Position numbers and translations under genes: made by a program. This document shows, piece after piece, positions 17,024 through 25,282 of a stretch of 64,000 nucleotides of DNA. The stretch lies in assembly GCA_965222215.1 (NCBI GenBank), contig OZ244931.1, positions 806,001 through 870,000 on the forward strand. The letters run 5' to 3'. Numbering within the stretch: position 1 is the stretch's first letter; each line of letters opens with the position of its first letter. The notes beneath the pieces are model-generated. The model ran no database searches. It was not told where the DNA came from and was given only the letters and a program-made list of their open reading frames with translations. Origin of the DNA: JABJAG01 sp965222215. Lineage in GTDB: Bacteria; Pseudomonadota; Alphaproteobacteria; UBA6615.

Positions 17024-17911
17024 GTGGCTGCTGCCAACACACATGAAACCGCTCGGTGGTCTGCCGAGGAAGAACCCGTGTTTCAGGCGGATCTTGAGGC
17101 CGGGTGCTGGATGTTCCGGGACAAGGCGCAGGATTCCGTAAGATTGTCGTTCGACACGCAGGCCTTCACCTTTGCCGAGGATATCCTCGATATCCTCGTC
17201 GAGCAGTCGGTGCTGTCGGCCGCGGACGCGCGCGCTCTGGACGGCCTTGAGGATCTCCACAAGGTCGTACCGGAGGAAATGATCCAGCTCGATGACGGCG
17301 AACTGAATGAGGTCAGCCGCCGCCTGTACGAGCAGAGCGACCGGTTTCTCGACACATACCGGCGCTTCAACAAGGAATTCCTGGCCGAACAGGTTGTCGG
17401 TGAGGCATGCGCTTTCCAGGCGACGCCCACGGTCCGCTGCCACTTCCCGAACCAGAAGGGCTTTGATTGGCACCCGCGCTATCACACCGACATCATGCTC
17501 GGGCACCCGCCGCAGGAGCTCAATGTGTGGCTCCCGGTAACCGACGTCTCGCAAAGCAATTCCATGCGGATCGCGGGCCGCGGCGACAGCAAGCGCATCT
17601 TCCGGGATTCGGGATACGTCTACGCCGATTTTGCGATCGCGGTGCAGGAGGATGAGCAACTCCGGAATGCCTGCGAGGCGGCGAGCGCGCCGCTGGACAT
17701 GGATTATGGCGAGGTGCTGCTGTTCGATCCCCAGTGCCTGCACTGCACCCAGTTCAATACCACGGACCGCACGCGGATCAGCCTCGATTTCCGGGTCATT
17801 TCCATTCCCGAACTCGACGCGATCGAACTTGAATATCGGGGTACGGGCCGCAGGCGCATGCGGTTCGAACGCGGCGAATACTACGACCAGCGCACAACGG
17901 CGGATCTTTGA
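17024..17911 (+). CDS. StrG-like / cupin-fold Fe(II) oxygenase-like protein
   Basis: The 295-residue protein starts with GTG 3 nt after the upstream stop. The core has H154-T-D156 (HPRYHTDIMLGHPPQ), then LNVWLPVTDVSQSNSM, and a distal H240 in LLFDPQCLHCTQFN followed by TRISLDFRVI. This is a double-stranded beta-helix pattern with a 2-His-1-carboxylate site. It resembles the StrG-like proteins seen in aminocyclitol and surface-glycan clusters, whose reaction is not established. Residues 1-100 are helical and specific to this subgroup. Its partnership with the PhyH gene suggests oxidative sugar tailoring. Confidence 0.65.
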   Translation: MAAANTHETARWSAEEEPVFQADLEAGCWMFRDKAQDSVRLSFDTQAFTFAEDILDILVEQSVLSAADARALDGLEDLHKVVPEEMIQLDDGELNEVSRRLYEQSDRFLDTYRRFNKEFLAEQVVGEACAFQATPTVRCHFPNQKGFDWHPRYHTDIMLGHPPQELNVWLPVTDVSQSNSMRIAGRGDSKRIFRDSGYVYADFAIAVQEDEQLRNACEAASAPLDMDYGEVLLFDPQCLHCTQFNTTDRTRISLDFRVISIPELDAIELEYRGTGRRRMRFERGEYYDQRTTADL

Positions 17912-17953
17912 CGGCCCGCCTCCGACCCAGTTCCGGCGAAAGCGTGTAGGCGA

Positions 17954-19009
17954 ATGCCTGAGCCTCTTTTTGACCGAGAAAGCCTGGCCTCGTCCGGGTT
18001 TTTCGAAACAGCCCTCGCGGCGGCGTTCCGGGACACGCCGGTCGGGATCGTCGATGTCGGCGCGCGCTGGGGCGTCTCGGACCTGTTTCGCCCCATCGCG
18101 CCCGTCGCATCCGTGACCGCGTTCGAGGCGGACCGGGAAGAGGCCGCGCGGATCGCGGAGAAAGAGATATCGGGCGACTGGGCGGCGTTCGGCGTCGTCG
18201 AGGGTGCGCTGGGCGCGCGCGCGGAAGATGTCGATTTCCACATCCTCGCGCGGGCGAACAACAGCTCCGTATATCCTGTTCGTGCCGCCGTGGCGGAGCG
18301 CTACGCGATTCAGGGATTCGACCATGTGCGGACCGAACGCGTTCCCGTGCGTTCGCTGGACAGCGTGATCGCGGAGATGGGCGAAGCCGGCCAAGCGGTG
18401 GGCGAGATCATCAAGCTCGATATCCAGGGCGGCGAGTACGATGTGCTGGAGGGCGCGCGGGACACCCTGGGCGCGCGGGTCGGCGGCCTGATTTGCGAGG
18501 TCCAGTTCATGCCCTGTTACGAGGGCATCCGGCAGTTCGCGGAGATCGATCTTCTGCTGCGCGATTTGGGGCTTGTTCTGTACGGGCTGCTCGACACGCA
18601 GGAGAGGGCCACCAAACAGCTCGACAAGCGGCAGACGCTGGGGCGCGAACGCCTGATCCAGGCGGACGCGGTCTATCTGTACGATCCGCTCGACCTGCCG
18701 CTTCCGGCCGAACGGATCGACATCCGGCGCTGCCGCGTGTCGGTCGTTTTCGCCATGCTGCTGGGATATTTCGACTTTGCGCTGGAACTTCTTGATCGCG
18801 TGCCGGGCGTCGATTGCGGGAACAGATCGATCCGTGCAGCGATTGAGAAACTCGCGGCGGGTATTTGGAGCGACGCGCGCGAAGACATGGGCGGTTTGGT
18901 GTCCGCCGCGTCGCTTGAGGACAGTGAGGCCGTGTTGAGACTCGGTCGCATGGTCGACCGCCGCCGCGACCTCCATACCTATCACGACGTGCCCGGCGAC
19001 GCCTCCTGA
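17954..19009 (+). CDS. FkbM family methyltransferase
   Basis: The 351-residue protein carries the FkbM Rossmann core: VGIVDVGARWGVSDLF (about 30-45, motif I), VTAFEADREEA, then EIIKLDIQGGEYDVLEGA (about 152-169), the strongly conserved D-x-x-G-x-E block. FkbM enzymes O-methylate polyketides, sugars and other small or glycan substrates using SAM. The 100-residue C-terminal extension (YFDFALELLDRV) is helical and of unknown role. Its last 28 nt overlap the convergent ABC transporter gene. Confidence 0.85.
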   Translation: MPEPLFDRESLASSGFFETALAAAFRDTPVGIVDVGARWGVSDLFRPIAPVASVTAFEADREEAARIAEKEISGDWAAFGVVEGALGARAEDVDFHILARANNSSVYPVRAAVAERYAIQGFDHVRTERVPVRSLDSVIAEMGEAGQAVGEIIKLDIQGGEYDVLEGARDTLGARVGGLICEVQFMPCYEGIRQFAEIDLLLRDLGLVLYGLLDTQERATKQLDKRQTLGRERLIQADAVYLYDPLDLPLPAERIDIRRCRVSVVFAMLLGYFDFALELLDRVPGVDCGNRSIRAAIEKLAAGIWSDAREDMGGLVSAASLEDSEAVLRLGRMVDRRRDLHTYHDVPGDAS

Positions 19010-19755
19010 TCCAGATTCTGGTATCGCTCAAGAACCTCGTCGACCGGTCCGGCGGCGAGGATGCGACCGTGGTCCATCAGAACGGCCTTGTTGCAAAGTT
19101 CCTGGATCAGCACGTCGCTGTGAGTGGCCAGAACCATGATCTTGAGCCGCTCGTAGAAATCGCCCGCCCGGTCCCAGGCCTTTTCCATGAAATGCGCATC
19201 GCCGGCGCCCAGCGCCTCATCGAGCAGAAGTATCTCGGGCTCGGTGCTGGTGATGAGGGCAAACGACAGCCGGACCCGCATACCCGATGAATAGGTCCGC
19301 ACCGGCATGGCCAGATAGTCGCCCAGCTCCGTGAAATCCGCGATATTCTCGATCAGGGTCTCGAATTCGCCTTTTCGAAATCCCAGGAGCGTGCCGGCAT
19401 AGCGGATGTTCTCGTAACCCGTCAGTTCCGGATCCATCAGCGTATTGATGTCAAATAGAGCTGAGATCCGCCCATCGGTTTCCACGCTGCCGCGTGTCGG
19501 GACGTATATTCCGGCGAGTGTGTTGAGAAGGGTTGTTTTGCCCGCGCCGTTGCGGCCAATAAGCCCGACCCGGTCGCCGTCGTTGATGGTCAGGTTGATG
19601 TCGTGGAGTGCATGGACAACCGTCGGGAGCCCATCTTCCTGAACGATCTGCCCGCCGGTGACGACGCGCGGGATCATCTTGCGGCGTAGCGACCGGTCAA
19701 CGCCCGAGAAAACCGGGAGGTCGACTGAAACGCTTTTTACCTGGATACAAACCAT
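18982..19755 (-). CDS. ABC transporter ATP-binding protein for polysaccharide export (Wzt/KpsT type)
   Basis: The 257-residue protein has Walker A GLIGRNGAGKTTLLNTLAG, the ABC signature YSSGMRVRLSFAL and Walker B EILLLDEALGAGDAHF, plus the H-loop (LATHSD). PTRGSVETDGRISALFDI is typical of the KpsT/Wzt/TagH subfamily. There is no C-terminal carbohydrate-binding domain, unlike long Wzt proteins that read a terminal cap, so export is probably of the KpsT-like or short-Wzt kind. Its partner permease lies 2 nt upstream. Together they should move a lipid-linked glycan across the inner membrane. Confidence 0.9.
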   Translation of the reverse strand: MVCIQVKSVSVDLPVFSGVDRSLRRKMIPRVVTGGQIVQEDGLPTVVHALHDINLTINDGDRVGLIGRNGAGKTTLLNTLAGIYVPTRGSVETDGRISALFDINTLMDPELTGYENIRYAGTLLGFRKGEFETLIENIADFTELGDYLAMPVRTYSSGMRVRLSFALITSTEPEILLLDEALGAGDAHFMEKAWDRAGDFYERLKIMVLATHSDVLIQELCNKAVLMDHGRILAAGPVDEVLERYQNLDQEASPGTS

Positions 19756-19757
19756 TG

Positions 19758-20546
19758 CTACAGCCAGTAGGTAAGGGAAGCCCGGTAGCGTGCGAACATC
19801 AGGACGGATCCGGTCCCCCCGACGACCAGCATCACAATTGTGTAAATGAATGTGAGTTCGCTCGGGGGCGTGCCCAGGATCGGCGCACGCACGAGTTCGA
19901 TCAGATGGTAGAACGGGTTTGCATCAACCCAGTAAAGATTTCCGCCTTTGAGGATATTGCGCTCCCAGACCAGCGGCGTGAGGAAGAACAGAAACTGAAG
20001 TGCGGTCGCGACCAGCTGGGTGATATCCCGGTAGCGGGTGCCGATGATGGCCAGCATCAACGACATCCAGAGGCAGTTTCCAAGCAAGAGCAGAACGCCG
20101 ACGAAAACGAGCAAGGTGTTGGCGTTGATTTGGACCGGGAAAATCGCAACGACGATCGCGATAATGACGACGTTGTGCAGGAACACGATGGCGTTGCGGA
20201 ACAAGAGTCGCAGCAGGAACAGGGTGAACGGAAAAGACATCGAACGAATGATGTGCTGGGACGACACAAAAGCCGATGGGGCTTCGTTCAGGATGCCGGA
20301 AAGCAGGTACCAGACGACAATTCCCGTGGCGAGGAAGGGAAGGAACTGTTCTATGTTGGAATTCAGAAGGGCGCTGAATACGAGGCCGAGGGCAAAAACA
20401 AATGCACCGGTATTCAAGGTGATCCATATTGGACCCAGTACCGTCCGGTGGTAGCGCTGTTTGATTTCCTGCCACGCTAAGAGATACCCGATGCGGGTTT
20501 GGCTGAACCCGAGCGTGAGGTCCTGAATTGCGGCATTTATTTGCAT
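19758..20546 (-). CDS. ABC-2 type polysaccharide export permease (Wzm/KpsM type)
   Basis: This 262-residue protein has six hydrophobic segments. LLAWQEIKQRYHRTVLGPIW near the N-terminus and GTRYRDITQL plus NPFYHLIELVRAPILG near the C-terminus are the recurring motifs of ABC-2 O-antigen, capsule and teichoic-acid permeases. It forms an operon with the ATPase immediately downstream. No clear ribosome-binding site precedes the ATG. Outer-membrane export partners (Wza-like) and initiating transferases are not in the window. Confidence 0.9.
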   Translation of the reverse strand: MQINAAIQDLTLGFSQTRIGYLLAWQEIKQRYHRTVLGPIWITLNTGAFVFALGLVFSALLNSNIEQFLPFLATGIVVWYLLSGILNEAPSAFVSSQHIIRSMSFPFTLFLLRLLFRNAIVFLHNVVIIAIVVAIFPVQINANTLLVFVGVLLLLGNCLWMSLMLAIIGTRYRDITQLVATALQFLFFLTPLVWERNILKGGNLYWVDANPFYHLIELVRAPILGTPPSELTFIYTIVMLVVGGTGSVLMFARYRASLTYWL

Positions 20547-20704
20547 GTGGTGTTTGACTCACTGTAACCGGGCCGCGTCTTCAATATGCGTTTGCGTTGG
20601 TTCCTGTCCTGGTGTGCGGCTAGTATTCAGATGCGGAAATGCTTTTTTGGGTTAGAGCGACTATTGAGGACGCCTTTGTATCGTTCCACCGGATTTTCGA
20701 CGAC

Positions 20705-21658
20705 ATGAGCGCAGGCAAGGAAGCTGCCAAGCCCCTCGTAAGCGTTCTAATATACGTGAAAAATGCGGCCGGGACGATAGCCCAGGCCGTCGAAAGTGTT
20801 CTCTCGCAGGGCTATCCCAACATGGAAGTTGTCGTGATCGACGGCGCCTCGACAGACGGGACGGCGGAGTACCTCGCGGAACAGGCGGACCGATTTGCGG
20901 CCTTCGTCTCGGAGCCGGATTCCGGCGGGGCCGAGGCGGCAAACAAGGCCCTGTCGCGCGCGCGGGGCGACATTGTGTGCTTTGTGCTGGGAGACGACTG
21001 GCTGGTGCCGGGCGCGCTGAGCCGGGTCGCGGCGGCCGCCCGGGCCGCCCCGGAGGCCGGGATCGTGAGCACCGGTGTACGTCTCGTCAGACAATCGCCG
21101 GATGCGGACGCGGCAGTACAGGATTTTACGGGCGGCACGGTCGCGTATGGCCCCGATTCAGTGCTGGCGACGCCCATGTCCGCCGCAAAATTCTATCGTC
21201 GGGACGTCTTCGAGCGCCTGGGCGGGCTCGACCCGGCGTATCCCTATGCGCACGACCGCGAGTTCCTGATGCGCTGCTGGCTGGCCGGTGTGAAAGGCGC
21301 GGTGGTTGACGAGGTTTGCTACGTGTACCGGCAGCACCCCGGCTCGCGCACGCTCGGCGGAAACCGGGAGGTCGTGAAATCGTTCCTCGAAGAACACTGG
21401 CGCATGTCCGCCGGCTGGCTGGTTCAGCCTGGACTATCGCGCGATTTGGTGCGCGGAATCCAGCGCTGGCGGCGGCATCAGCGCAGCGAACAGATCCTTC
21501 TGGCGGTGCGTGATGGCAAGCTCCCTGAGGCCGCCCGGCTGCTGTTCACCGGGACGTTCGCAGAGCCCGCGTTGCCGTTTGCCCTTGCGGCTGTGTGCGC
21601 GGAACGGCTGTGCGGACGCTTGCGATGTGTGCAGGACCGGGCCGGCGAATCAGGCTAG
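20705..21658 (+). CDS. Family 2 glycosyltransferase
   Basis: This is a GT2 enzyme of 317 residues from the ATG at 20705; an in-frame ATG at 20639 would add 22 residues. The shorter form puts LVSVLIYVKN nine residues after the start, which is normal for GT2. VVVIDGASTDGT and VLGDDWLVPGAL are the nucleotide and metal motifs, and YAHDREFLMRCWLAG is the acceptor-side segment. It is transcribed divergently from the ABC exporter and ends 4 nt into the convergent SDR gene. Donor and acceptor are unknown. Confidence 0.85.
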   Translation: MSAGKEAAKPLVSVLIYVKNAAGTIAQAVESVLSQGYPNMEVVVIDGASTDGTAEYLAEQADRFAAFVSEPDSGGAEAANKALSRARGDIVCFVLGDDWLVPGALSRVAAAARAAPEAGIVSTGVRLVRQSPDADAAVQDFTGGTVAYGPDSVLATPMSAAKFYRRDVFERLGGLDPAYPYAHDREFLMRCWLAGVKGAVVDEVCYVYRQHPGSRTLGGNREVVKSFLEEHWRMSAGWLVQPGLSRDLVRGIQRWRRHQRSEQILLAVRDGKLPEAARLLFTGTFAEPALPFALAAVCAERLCGRLRCVQDRAGESG

Positions 21659-22401
21659 CGCGCACCCGCGACCGGGATGATGGCGCCGCTCAGGTTTTCA
21701 GGAGCCGCGTTGATGAGCCAGACGATCGTTTCGGCGACTTCCTCGGGCGTTCCGGCGCGGCCCAATGGCAGGCTCGCGAGGATACGCGCCTGCTCGGCTT
21801 CCGGGCGCTGGTCGAACATGTCCGTCGCGATGATCCCGGGGCTGACCGCGTTCACGCGGATGCCCTTGCCCATCACCTCGCGCGCCAACCCGACCGTGAA
21901 CGCGTTCAGGCCCGCCTTCGCGGCCGCGTAGGTGGAAATGCGGTTGCCCCCGAAGGTCCCGGCCTGGCTGGTGACGTTGACGATGGCGCCGCCCTGACCG
22001 CCGTTGGACTTCGCCATGCGGCGGACGGCCATCTGCGCGCAAAGCATGGCGCCGAGGAGCGTGGTCTCGATCACGGCTGATATGTCCGTGCGGGAGACGG
22101 TTTCGAAATTCGCCGCGCCCCCGTCGATGCCGGCATTATTCACGAGCCCGGCCATCGGGCCCAGTTCGGCGTCGAAGGCGGTGAACATCCGGTCGATGTC
22201 ACCGGGGTCAGAGACATCCGCGGCGAGCGTGATCGCCGTGCCGCCGCCGGTCACGATCTCGTCGGCAATCGCTCGGGCCTGCGCCTCAGAGTTCTTGTAG
22301 TTGATGGCGACCGCATAGCCGGCCGCCGCTGCGCATCGTGCGGTTGCCGCTCCGATGCCGCGCCCCGCGCCCGTGATCAGGATTGCGCCTGCCGGTTTCA
22401 T
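21655..22401 (-). CDS. Short-chain dehydrogenase/reductase (FabG-like)
   Basis: This is a 248-residue classical SDR with TGAGRGIG (10-17) for the cofactor, LVNNAG, catalytic Ser in NVTSQAG, and Tyr-x-x-x-Lys in STYAAAKAGL. AINYKNS after beta-2 suggests NADP preference. It is the last gene of the eight-gene sugar-nucleotide operon, overlapping the upstream gene by 4 nt, so a ketoreductase step in that pathway is plausible. A general fatty-acid or polyol reductase role is the alternative. Confidence 0.85.
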   Translation of the reverse strand: MKPAGAILITGAGRGIGAATARCAAAAGYAVAINYKNSEAQARAIADEIVTGGGTAITLAADVSDPGDIDRMFTAFDAELGPMAGLVNNAGIDGGAANFETVSRTDISAVIETTLLGAMLCAQMAVRRMAKSNGGQGGAIVNVTSQAGTFGGNRISTYAAAKAGLNAFTVGLAREVMGKGIRVNAVSPGIIATDMFDQRPEAEQARILASLPLGRAGTPEEVAETIVWLINAAPENLSGAIIPVAGAR

Positions 22402-23402
22402 CCACCCGCTCGCGGTTCGTGCGCGGGATCGGTGAAGGCGTTGTAGCGGTCGGCGGCCACCGACCGGTTCGCCCGATACCAGCCCATCGTCTCGCGGATG
22501 CCGTCCTCAAGGCTGGTCTCGCCCCGGATGCCGTAGGATTCGGCCCGGCTCGTGTCCATGATGCGCATCGCATCGCCCGATGGCTTGGACGTGTCCCAGA
22601 CGATCTTGGTGGGGTCCGGCAGGTTGTCGGCAATGATCTCGACAATCCGGCGGATAGGGAAGCCGGAGCCGCTGCCCAGGTTGATCGGCTCATTGACGCC
22701 CTGCGCCACGGCTTGCAGCATCCCGCGCGCCACGTCGCGCGCATAAATGAAATCGCGGACCGGGGAGCCGTCGCCCCACACCGTGAGCGGATTTTCCCCG
22801 CTCAGCGCGCGGTGGATCAGCGACGGGATCACCATCGCGTTTTCCGGGTCGAAATTGTCGTAGGGGCCATAGACGTTGGCAGGCCGCACGATCGAGATGC
22901 GGTCCCAGCCGTGTTCGATGGCATAGGCCTCCGCCTGGAGTTCGCCCATGCGTTTGGCCCAGCCTGCGAACCGGTCATTCGGAGACGGGAAGGTTGACCA
23001 GACATCGTCTTCCCGGAAAACCTCGGCGGGCGAATACACGCCGACGGAACTCGTGAACAGGTAGCGGTCGGCTTTCGCCCGGCGCGCAGCTTCCATCATG
23101 TTGATGGAGAACATGAGGGTTGGCACGAAGAAGCTGGCCGGGCGTTCCGCCGTCATGCGTGGCGAACCCTTCACGCCCGCGAGCTGGAACACGATATCCA
23201 TGTCGCGGCAGGCCTCGACGCATTGCGAGAATTCCCGCAAGTCCGACTGGACGAACTCGACGCCATCGGGTGCGCGGGACGGATCGTCGAGGGAGACCAC
23301 CCGGATGTGCGCGCCCGCATCGATGAGAAGCTCAACGAGCGGGCGACCGATCATGCCGGTTCCACCGGTGACGAGTACTGATTTGTCTGAATAGAAATCC
23401 AT
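22398..23402 (-). CDS. NAD-dependent epimerase/dehydratase family (GDP-fucose synthase-like)
   Basis: The 334-residue extended SDR has VTGGTGMIGRPLVELL (9-24). TSSVGVYSP supplies the catalytic Ser/Thr region. Where the usual Tyr-x-x-x-Lys should be, the sequence reads A-G-W-A-K (FAGWAKRMGE), so the general-acid Tyr appears to be missing. The C-terminal half (IVWDTSKPSGDAMRIMDTSR, then TSLEDGIRETMGWY) resembles GDP-L-fucose synthase, which epimerises and reduces GDP-4-keto-6-deoxymannose. That agrees with a GDP-linked pathway in this operon. It follows the HddA-like gene after 60 nt. Confidence 0.75.
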   Translation of the reverse strand: MDFYSDKSVLVTGGTGMIGRPLVELLIDAGAHIRVVSLDDPSRAPDGVEFVQSDLREFSQCVEACRDMDIVFQLAGVKGSPRMTAERPASFFVPTLMFSINMMEAARRAKADRYLFTSSVGVYSPAEVFREDDVWSTFPSPNDRFAGWAKRMGELQAEAYAIEHGWDRISIVRPANVYGPYDNFDPENAMVIPSLIHRALSGENPLTVWGDGSPVRDFIYARDVARGMLQAVAQGVNEPINLGSGSGFPIRRIVEIIADNLPDPTKIVWDTSKPSGDAMRIMDTSRAESYGIRGETSLEDGIRETMGWYRANRSVAADRYNAFTDPAHEPRAGG

Positions 23403-23462
23403 AAAAACTAGCTCGCTTGACGGGTGATCGTGCCCTGCGTGTCCATCCGCCGGGAGAGAGGC

Positions 23463-24551
23463 TCAGTTGCGCGCCGAACGCCGCCAGTCCAGTACATTGT
23501 CAACCGGCGCATCGGTGGCGTCGTAGGTCCTGAACTTCTGGCCGTCCAGGACGAGGCGCGTGTAGTGGTCGGGCTCATAGACGATGATCTGGCTGCCCGA
23601 CGATTCGAACTCGAAGGGGACCAGCAGGAGTTCTTCCAGCGCTTGGGCGACCTGGAGGTGGTGTTCCGGTGGCACGAAGAGCAGCATGAAGCCGCCGCCG
23701 CCCGCGCCCAGCAGCTTGCCGCCCTTGGCTCCCGCATCGAGCCCGCGCTGGTAGATATCGTTGACGAAGCTCGGCGCGACCTGGTCGGTGAGCGAGCGCT
23801 TCAGCATCCAGGATTCGTGCAGCAGGGCGCCGAAATCATTGATGTCGCCATTGCCCGCGAGGATCTGCTGCGCCTGATCGACCATCTCGCGCATCGCCAT
23901 CAGCTCGGCCTGCTTGTTGCCCATGGTCTCGACCTGGACCTTCGCGACTTCCTCCGCCGTCCGTGCGACGCCTGTGTAAAAGAGCAGGAGATGGTCTTCC
24001 AGTTCCTGCATCCGGCTGGCGGACAGGATCAGATTCTGTACGGAGAACTCGCCGCTGGTGCTGAACTCGACACGGTTGAGGCCGCCATGCGCGGTCTGGA
24101 TCTGGTCCTGGATGCCGACCGTCTCGCCCAGCACGCTCTGTTCGATGTAGATCGCCTGCTCGGCGAGGTCTGATTTGCTGACCTGGCCGCCGCGCAACGC
24201 GTGCAGTGCGTTCAGGAGCCCGACCGTGAAGGCCGAGGACGAACCCAGACCCGCGCGCGAAGGAAGGTCGCCGTCATGATGAATTTCGACGCCATGCTCG
24301 ATGCCCAGGAATTCCAGGCAGGCGCGCACGGAGGGGTGCTCGATCTCGGAGTTGTCCCGGACCCGCTCGATCTCGGACCAGACGATGCGGCTGTGATGCT
24401 CGAAGAAGGGCGGCAGGAAACGGCAGGTCAGATAGCAATACCGGTTGATTGTCGATGTGAGGACCGCGCCGCCGTGCTGTTCGTACCACCCGGGGTAGTC
24501 GGTGCCGCCGCCAAAAAACGACACGCGATACGGCGTTCGGCTGATGATCAT
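23463..24551 (-). CDS. hddA: GHMP kinase, D-glycero-alpha-D-manno-heptose 7-phosphate kinase-like
   Basis: This 362-residue GHMP kinase begins MIISRTPYRVSFFGGGTDYP, the characteristic start of HddA-type sugar kinases. The phosphate-binding loop is LPSRAGLGSSSAFTVGLLNA, and GGKLLGAGGGGFMLLFVP is GHMP motif 3. By family it adds phosphate to C1 of D-glycero-alpha-D-manno-heptose 7-phosphate. The adjacent HddC-like nucleotidyltransferase (4-nt overlap) strengthens the assignment. The related FucK/FKP-like fucokinase group is the main alternative. The isomerase GmhA and phosphatase GmhB needed for the same path are not in the window. Confidence 0.85.
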   Translation of the reverse strand: MIISRTPYRVSFFGGGTDYPGWYEQHGGAVLTSTINRYCYLTCRFLPPFFEHHSRIVWSEIERVRDNSEIEHPSVRACLEFLGIEHGVEIHHDGDLPSRAGLGSSSAFTVGLLNALHALRGGQVSKSDLAEQAIYIEQSVLGETVGIQDQIQTAHGGLNRVEFSTSGEFSVQNLILSASRMQELEDHLLLFYTGVARTAEEVAKVQVETMGNKQAELMAMREMVDQAQQILAGNGDINDFGALLHESWMLKRSLTDQVAPSFVNDIYQRGLDAGAKGGKLLGAGGGGFMLLFVPPEHHLQVAQALEELLLVPFEFESSGSQIIVYEPDHYTRLVLDGQKFRTYDATDAPVDNVLDWRRSARN

Positions 24552-25279
24552 CGATGCCCCCGTGCTTGGAGACGCCCGATAAACAGATCAGCCGCGGCGA
24601 GTGTGTCCGGTGTGCCGATATCGATGAACGGGGCGTCTTGAACACATCCGTATAACCCGAAGCCGCACAGTTTGGGAAGGACGTCGTATTCAAGGGAAAT
24701 ATTAGTGTTTTCATGGAGTTGTTCGAAAACCGACCGCCTGAATATATATGCTCCGGCATTAATCGTCGCACTTTCGCCGGAATTGCCGGATTTTTCCGCA
24801 AAAGATATCACCCGCCCCTCCGGATCGATCCGTACCGTGCCGTACCGTCCTGCGTCGTTCACATGCACGAGGGTCATGGTCGCCTGAGCCTCCTTCCGGG
24901 TGTGGAGCGCGGCCAGGGCGGCGAGGTCGGCATCGACGTAGCTGTCTCCGTTCATGACGGCGAGGTCCTCCGATGCCGTGGTGCCGAGCGCGTTCCGGAT
25001 AGCGCCCCCGGTTCCCAGGGCCGTCGTCTCGTGCGAAATGGACAGGCCGACATTTGGAAACTGCTCGCGCAGCGTCTCGAGATGCGCCTCGACCCGGTCG
25101 GCGCCGTGCCCGGTCGCGAACGTCACGTGCCGGCAGCCCGCGCCGGCTAGCTGCACGAGCAGGTGATCGAGGAACGGCCGTCCGGCGACGGGTGCCAGAA
25201 CCTTCGGAAGATCGCCCAGCACCGAGCGGATACGGGTACCGAGGCCGCCGGCAAGCACGATCGTGTCGGGAAAGGCCAT
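24548..25279 (-). CDS. hddC: Sugar-phosphate nucleotidyltransferase, HddC-like
   Basis: The 243-residue protein starts with the pyrophosphorylase signature VLAGGLGTRIRSVLGDLPKV followed by LAPVAGRPFLDHLL, then NGDSYVDADL, the metal-binding Asp region. Length and adjacency to an HddA-like kinase fit D-glycero-alpha-D-manno-heptose-1-phosphate guanylyltransferase, giving GDP-heptose. A hexose-1-phosphate guanylyl- or cytidylyltransferase cannot be excluded from sequence alone. It is separated by 3 nt from the dehydratase upstream and overlaps the kinase downstream, so co-translation is likely. Confidence 0.8.
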   Translation of the reverse strand: MAFPDTIVLAGGLGTRIRSVLGDLPKVLAPVAGRPFLDHLLVQLAGAGCRHVTFATGHGADRVEAHLETLREQFPNVGLSISHETTALGTGGAIRNALGTTASEDLAVMNGDSYVDADLAALAALHTRKEAQATMTLVHVNDAGRYGTVRIDPEGRVISFAEKSGNSGESATINAGAYIFRRSVFEQLHENTNISLEYDVLPKLCGFGLYGCVQDAPFIDIGTPDTLAAADLFIGRLQARGHR

Positions 25280-25282
25280 CGC

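Noticed and set aside
16148..18985. 945-codon antisense frame opposite the oxygenase and FkbM genes
   Set aside because: The plus-strand genes have intact iron and SAM motifs; the antisense product has none.
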